64,000 nucleotides of DNA, taken from the NCBI RefSeq assembly GCF_040545335.1, contig NZ_JBEPLU010000001.1, positions 1,116,001 to 1,180,000 of the forward strand, given 5' to 3'. A model generated the notes under the pieces. The model was not told the DNA's origin. It worked only from the letters and a program-made list of their open reading frames with translations, and did not search any database. The DNA is from Phenylobacterium koreense. GTDB lineage: Bacteria; Pseudomonadota; Alphaproteobacteria; Caulobacterales; Caulobacteraceae. A program made the position numbers and the translations under genes. Below, in pieces: positions 60,156 through 64,000 of the stretch; the stretch's first letter is position 1, and every line of letters starts with the position of its first letter.

Positions 60156-60988
60156 CGCGGCCGCTCGCGGTAGCGGATCAGGGCTTCCTGGGCGACGGAG
60201 GCCACCAGCTTGCCCCCTTCGTCGAAGATCGAGCCCCGGTTGAAGCCACGTCCGCCGGAGGCCGAGGGGCTGTCCTGCACATAGAGGTGCCACTTGGTGA
60301 AGTCGGTGGCGTGGTGAAACCACAGGGCATGATCGAGGCTCGCCACCTGGCCGGTCCCACCCTCCACCGCATGCGGACGCAGGGACGTGTCCAGCAGGGT
60401 CATGTCCGAGGCGTAGGCCAGGGCGCACTGGTGCACGTTGGGGTCAGAGCCCAGTGGATCGCGCGCGCGGAACCAGACCGACTGGTTCGGCTCCATCACC
60501 GGCGCCTTGCCCGGGCCATAGGGCATCGGGTCGACCGGACGGATCTCGATGGGCCAGGTGCGGCGCGGCTCGGTCTGGCCGGCGGCCTTGCGTAGCTCGT
60601 CCTCGTCCAGCAGCCCTTCGGGGCTGGGCGCCTTGGGCATCTCGATCTGATGCTCGAAGCCGGTCTCCGGCGTCTGGAAGGAGGCGGCGAGATTGAAGAT
60701 CTGCTGGCCGTGCTGCAGGGCCGTGACCCGCCGCACCGAGAACGAGCCGCCGTCGCGGACCCGCTCGACCTTCAGGAGGATCGGAATCTTCGGGTCGCCG
60801 CCGCGGATGAAATAGGCGTGCATCGAGTGGCAGGTCCGCGCCTCGACCGTGCGATAGGCGGCGGTCAGCGCCTGGGCCACCACCTGGCCGCCATAGATGC
60901 GGCGGGTTTCGCCCTGGGGCGTGTGCCCGCGGAACATGTCCAGGTCGATGGGTTCGATGTCCAGGATGCGGACCAGTTCACTCGTCAT
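60152..60988 (-). CDS. tesB: Acyl-CoA thioesterase II
   Basis: A 278-aa double hot-dog thioesterase. The N-terminal half has LDMFRGHTPQGETRRIYGGQ and VVAQALTAAYRTVEARTCHS, then HAYFIRGGDPKIPILLKVER. The C-terminal half has ALAYASDMTLLDTSLRPHAV (catalytic Asp/Thr region) and SLDHALWFHHATDFTKWHLY. It hydrolyses a broad range of acyl-CoAs. It begins 10 nt after the stop codon of rfbC on the same strand, so the two may be co-transcribed, though the functions differ. Confidence 0.95.
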   Translation of the reverse strand: MTSELVRILDIEPIDLDMFRGHTPQGETRRIYGGQVVAQALTAAYRTVEARTCHSMHAYFIRGGDPKIPILLKVERVRDGGSFSVRRVTALQHGQQIFNLAASFQTPETGFEHQIEMPKAPSPEGLLDEDELRKAAGQTEPRRTWPIEIRPVDPMPYGPGKAPVMEPNQSVWFRARDPLGSDPNVHQCALAYASDMTLLDTSLRPHAVEGGTGQVASLDHALWFHHATDFTKWHLYVQDSPSASGGRGFNRGSIFDEGGKLVASVAQEALIRYRERPR

Positions 60989-60998
60989 CTAAGGGCCT

Positions 60999-61553
60999 TC
61001 AGAAGGTCGGGACCGGCATGTCCTTGAGGCGCGGCGCGATCCGGTCCTTGTCGGACAGGATCGCCTCCCCGCTGAACGGCCAGTCGATGCCGACGTCCGG
61101 ATCGTTCCAGAGCAGGGCGCCCTCGGTTTCCGGCGCATATTGGCCATCGACCTTGTAGAAGAGCTCGCAATTGTCCGTGAGGGTGCAGTAGCCGTGGGCG
61201 AAGCCGCGCGGGACCAGCAGTTGCTCGCCGCCGTCGGCGGTCAGCTTGGCGCCGACCCACTTGCCGAAGGTGGGCGAACCGGCGCGGACATCGACGGCCA
61301 CGTCGAAGATCTCGCCGCGCAGCACGCGCACCAGCTTGGCCTGCGGATGAGGCGCCTGCTGGAAGTGCAGCCCGCGCACCGTGCCAGCCTTGGCGTTGAA
61401 GGCCTGGTTGTCCTGCACGAAATCGTGTTCGATCCCGGCCGCCGACAGCGTGCGGCGGCTCCAGGTCTCGGAGAACCAGCCCCGCGCATCGCCATGGCGC
61501 TTTGGCGTGATAAGCAGGACCTCGGGGATTGAAAGCGGCGTGATCGACGTCAT
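60999..61553 (-). CDS. rfbC: dTDP-4-dehydrorhamnose 3,5-epimerase
   Basis: A 184-aa cupin epimerase. The start at 61553 fits family alignments (MTSITPLSIPEVLLITPKRH); an open frame upstream is excluded. Key parts: GDARGWFSETWSRRT, FVQDNQAFNAKAGTVRGLHF (catalytic His in RGLHFQ), KLVRVLRGEIFDVAVDVRAG and LVPRGFAHGYCTL. It makes dTDP-4-keto-L-rhamnose. The other rml genes (rfbA, rfbB, rfbD) are absent from the window. A divergent family 2 glycosyltransferase 30 nt away may use L-rhamnose donor. Confidence 0.95.
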   Translation of the reverse strand: MTSITPLSIPEVLLITPKRHGDARGWFSETWSRRTLSAAGIEHDFVQDNQAFNAKAGTVRGLHFQQAPHPQAKLVRVLRGEIFDVAVDVRAGSPTFGKWVGAKLTADGGEQLLVPRGFAHGYCTLTDNCELFYKVDGQYAPETEGALLWNDPDVGIDWPFSGEAILSDKDRIAPRLKDMPVPTF

Positions 61554-61583
61554 GGCTACCCGCAAGTTGGAAACCGCCACCGC

Positions 61584-62633
61584 ATGAACGACCGCGCGCA
61601 GGAAGACAAGTCGCCAGCGCCCGCAAGCGTCCAAGTCACGGTCTGCATCATCGCTTACAATTCAGGCCCGACCCTGCGCGATTGCCTCCGTTACCTGGAG
61701 GCCCAGACCTTCCGCGACTTCGAGGCCCTGGTGATCGACAACGCCTCACCCGACCCGGGCGACGCGGAGATCGCGGCCGAATTCCCCTTCGCCCGCCTGA
61801 TCCGCAACGATGAAAACCTCGGCTTCGCCGGCGCGGGCAACCAGGGCGCGCGGCTGGCCCGCGGGCGCTGGTTCGTGCTGCTGAACCCCGACGCCTATGC
61901 CGAGCCGGACTGGCTGGAGCAGTTGATCAACGCCGCCGCGCGCTATCCGAAGGTGCGGTCCTTCACCTCCCGTCAGGTGATGACCGAAGTTCCCGGCCAC
62001 CTGGACGGCCTTGGCGACGTCATGTCGATCACCGGCATCCCCTATCGCGGAGGGTATCTGCAGCCCGATCCGGGAAATGTGCCTGAAGGCGAGGTCTTCT
62101 CCCCCTGCGGCGCGGCGATGATGATCGACCGCGAGCTCTTCCTCGATCTGGGCGGGTTCGACGAGTTCTTCTTCTGCTATTCGGAGGACGTGGACCTCGG
62201 CTATCGCCTGCAACTCGCCGACGAGCCGACCCTGCTGGTCCCCGGCGCCACCATCGGCCACGTAGGCTCGGCCTCCAGCGGCGGGCGCAAGTCTGAGTTC
62301 GCGGTGTTTCACGGCACCCGCAACCGCTTCTACGTGGTCTACAAGGACACGCCCTGGCCGCTGCTGCCGTTCGTCGTGCCGCTGCACCTGTTCTGCGTGG
62401 CCTACATCTCCAGCCGGCGCGAGAACCACCCGCACGCGCCCCTCGTCTGGCGCGCCTTCAAGGAGTCGTTGAAAGGCCTGCCCGTCATCCTGAAAAGCCG
62501 CCGCGCGGTGCAGCGGCGGCGGCGGGCCAGCACCCTTCAGATCGCCCGCGCCATGACCTGGAACCCGCGCGACCTCTTCGGCCGGCGCCCGGTCATCCGG
62601 CCCCTGCGGCCCACTCGATCAACCGCGCCATGA
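61584..62633 (+). CDS. Family 2 glycosyltransferase (WbbL/rhamnosyltransferase-like)
   Basis: A 349-aa GT-A enzyme. Its N-terminal nucleotide-binding fold has VTVCIIAYNSGPTLRDCLRY and FEALVIDNASPDPGDAEIAA; the metal site lies in WFVLLNPDAYAEPDWLEQL, and the acceptor region is LDLGGFDEFFFCYSEDVDLG. The pattern matches dTDP-rhamnosyl transferases of the WbbL type. A C-terminal hydrophobic segment (WPLLPFVVPLHLFCVAYISS) may bind membrane. It is divergent from rfbC. The last 41 nt overlap the convergent argE gene, an unusually long overlap, but both frames are well supported. Confidence 0.93.
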   Translation: MNDRAQEDKSPAPASVQVTVCIIAYNSGPTLRDCLRYLEAQTFRDFEALVIDNASPDPGDAEIAAEFPFARLIRNDENLGFAGAGNQGARLARGRWFVLLNPDAYAEPDWLEQLINAAARYPKVRSFTSRQVMTEVPGHLDGLGDVMSITGIPYRGGYLQPDPGNVPEGEVFSPCGAAMMIDRELFLDLGGFDEFFFCYSEDVDLGYRLQLADEPTLLVPGATIGHVGSASSGGRKSEFAVFHGTRNRFYVVYKDTPWPLLPFVVPLHLFCVAYISSRRENHPHAPLVWRAFKESLKGLPVILKSRRAVQRRRRASTLQIARAMTWNPRDLFGRRPVIRPLRPTRSTAP

Positions 62634-63774
62634 AGGCGCCGCCGCGCTCCATCTGACTGCGCTCGACATACTCGTTCGCCTGGTGCGCCTGGTCGATGGA
62701 GCCCGGCCCGCAGATGACGGTGGAGAACCCCGCCTGCTGGAACTGCCCGGCCTCGGCGGCATAGGGCACGACGCGCGCCGGGCCATTGTCGCCGGCCAGC
62801 CTGCGGGCGAAAGCCTCGGCGGCCCCGTCCTGCTCAGGCGAGAGCGGCGGCGTGCCCGAGCGTTGCACGACCTTGGCCCCGGCCTCGGCGAACAACGCTT
62901 TCAGCCGCCGGTCCAGTGCCTCGACCTCGGCATAGAAAGGGGCGAGCACCTTCAGCGGGTCCTGGCCCGGCGGGCAGCGCAGGTCGAACTGGAAGGCGCA
63001 TTCGCGAGCCAGGATGTTCCCCGCCGTGCCGCCGTTCAGCAGGCCGATGGTGAGCGTGGCGTGCTTGGGGACGAAAGGAGAGGCCGGGTCGGCTTCCTCC
63101 TCCAGGCGACGGGCGAGCGCTCTGAGCGAGGCCAGCAGCGGGATCGCCTCCATCACCGCCGAGACGCCCAGGTGCGTCTGGCTGGAGTGGGCCTCCTTGC
63201 CGTTCACCGTGACCGTAAAGGTGGCGATGCCCTTGTGGCCGGACACGGCTTCCATGTTGGTGGGTTCGCCGACCACCACCAAGGCCGGGCGCGGCAGTTC
63301 GGCGCCGATCGTGCGGATCATGTCCGGCGCGCCCAGGCAGCCGATCTCCTCGTCGTAGGAGAAGGCCAGATGCACCGGACGCCTGAGCCCGGCGGCGACC
63401 AGGTCCGGCGTTGCGGCCAGCGCGAGCGCCAGGAAGCCCTTCATGTCGCAGGTTCCGCGGCCATAGATCCGGCCGTCGTCCTTCGGCGTCAGCTTGAAGG
63501 GGTCGGTCGACCAGGCCTGACCGTCCACCGGCACGACGTCGGTATGGCCCGAGAGCACCACCCCGCCCTCGATGGCCGGGCCAATGGTGGCGATCAGGTT
63601 CGATTTGCTGCCGTCCGCGTTGGGCACGCGGCGGTGGGCGACGCCGTGCCGGTCGAGATAGGACTCGACCCATTCGATCAGGGCGAGGTTGGAGAGCCTG
63701 GAGGTGGTGTCGAAGCCCACCAGGGTTTCGAGAATATCCAGGGCGCGCAGCGTCAAGCTTTCGGCGGATGACAT
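62593..63774 (-). CDS. argE: Acetylornithine deacetylase (ArgE-type M20 peptidase)
   Basis: A 393-aa dizinc amidohydrolase. The metal and catalytic motifs are VLSGHTDVVPVDG, GRGTCDMKGFLALALA and SYDEEIGCLGAPDM (Glu base and ligand); the dimerisation domain has GHKGIATFTVTVNGKEAHSS. The C terminus ends with CGPGSIDQAHQANEYVERSQ, as in ArgE. It would release ornithine from N-acetylornithine; closely related M20 enzymes act on other acylamino acids, so exact substrate confidence is moderate. It shares its 3' end with the glycosyltransferase gene (41-nt overlap). Confidence 0.9.
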   Translation of the reverse strand: MSSAESLTLRALDILETLVGFDTTSRLSNLALIEWVESYLDRHGVAHRRVPNADGSKSNLIATIGPAIEGGVVLSGHTDVVPVDGQAWSTDPFKLTPKDDGRIYGRGTCDMKGFLALALAATPDLVAAGLRRPVHLAFSYDEEIGCLGAPDMIRTIGAELPRPALVVVGEPTNMEAVSGHKGIATFTVTVNGKEAHSSQTHLGVSAVMEAIPLLASLRALARRLEEEADPASPFVPKHATLTIGLLNGGTAGNILARECAFQFDLRCPPGQDPLKVLAPFYAEVEALDRRLKALFAEAGAKVVQRSGTPPLSPEQDGAAEAFARRLAGDNGPARVVPYAAEAGQFQQAGFSTVICGPGSIDQAHQANEYVERSQMERGGAFMARLIEWAAGAG

Positions 63775-63845
63775 GGGCGCGAGCCTAGCTCCTGGACGTG
63801 TGAGGTTCCAGGCTCGCCGGATGCCCCCTCAAGAAGGGGAGGATC

Positions 63846-64000
63846 TCAGGCCGGCGAGTTGGCCAGCTTCCGGCGCTCGGTCGAGGCGACCAGTTCGGCC
63901 CAGATGGCGGCCTGGAGATCGGTTGCGCCGCGGTGCTCGGCCCGGGCCTGCAGTTCGATCAGGGCCGCGCGCAGGGTGTCGTTGGCCGCCTTCAGCGACG
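63846..64000 (-). CDS. C-terminal fragment of a gene running off the window
   Basis: The last 50 codons of a minus-strand gene whose start lies beyond the window edge. The visible part is helical and Ala/Leu/Arg-rich (SLKAANDTLRAALIELQARA, DLQAAIWAELVASTERRKLA, ending NSPA). Too little is present to name a product. It lies upstream of argE on the same strand with a gap of about 70 nt. Confidence 0.55.
   Translation of the reverse strand, partial: SLKAANDTLRAALIELQARAEHRGATDLQAAIWAELVASTERRKLANSPA

Overview
The window is high-GC, densely packed chromosomal DNA from an alphaproteobacterium, most likely of the Caulobacteraceae (Caulobacter/Phenylobacterium type). The best evidence is the chemotaxis operon at 44.6-52.3 kb. 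Its order (STAS, cheY, cheA, cheW, cheR, cheB, cheY, cheD, cheU, a third CheY-like protein, cheE) follows the layout known from Caulobacter crescentus. A large TonB-dependent receptor and many acyl-CoA and leucine-catabolism genes fit the same group. I see no tRNA, rRNA, CRISPR array, integrase or intact insertion sequence. Calls rest on reading motifs and frames; no database search or composition calculation was run.

Layout. 0-4.5 kb is a redox and reactive-sulfur cluster: a peroxiredoxin divergent from a zinc-ribbon thioredoxin 2, then a second peroxiredoxin, a persulfide-dioxygenase-like metallo-beta-lactamase protein, a TauE/SafE exporter and a small methyltransferase. 4.5-7 kb is a sparsely coding stretch of small unknown genes that reads as lower in GC. 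7-12.6 kb holds a short ribosome hibernation factor, an EmrAB/TolC-type efflux operon and its divergent LysR regulator. 12.6-17.5 kb carries serine deaminase, an acetyltransferase, glutathione-dependent formaldehyde dehydrogenase, an orphan HNH-like toxin in lower-GC DNA, and an APH(3')-like kinase. 17.6-23.2 kb is the leucine-catabolism operon ivd-mccB-mccA with a divergent LysR regulator.

23.4-44.2 kb is a mosaic. It contains an autotransporter with GGAIY repeats, a crystallin-fold/META pair, S-formylglutathione hydrolase, a dienelactone hydrolase, a six-hairpin glycosidase, glyoxalase I with a WYL regulator, a flippase, methyltransferases, an SLC13 transporter, a ThuA-like protein overlapping a UBP zinc finger, and two adjacent acyl-CoA dehydrogenases. 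44.6-53.4 kb is the chemotaxis operon, which ends tail-to-tail with a second, inverted response regulator/CheE-like pair. 53.5-64 kb contains a quinone-oxidoreductase-like enzyme, a TonB receptor, a thiolase/OB-fold pair, a thioesterase, rfbC next to a family 2 glycosyltransferase, and argE.

Functional threads. (1) Thiol and aldehyde handling: peroxiredoxins, thioredoxin, persulfide oxidation, adhC, fghA and gloA. (2) Acyl-CoA catabolism: ivd-mcc, the paired dehydrogenases, the thiolase/OB-fold pair and tesB. (3) Motility and surface biology: chemotaxis, autotransporter, flippase, glycosyltransferase. The observations I would follow first are the inverted RR-CheE duplication, an almost identical 18-bp dyad in front of two unrelated LysR genes, the prx-pdo-tauE-methyltransferase cluster, and the orphan toxin with an open frame continuing past its stop codon.
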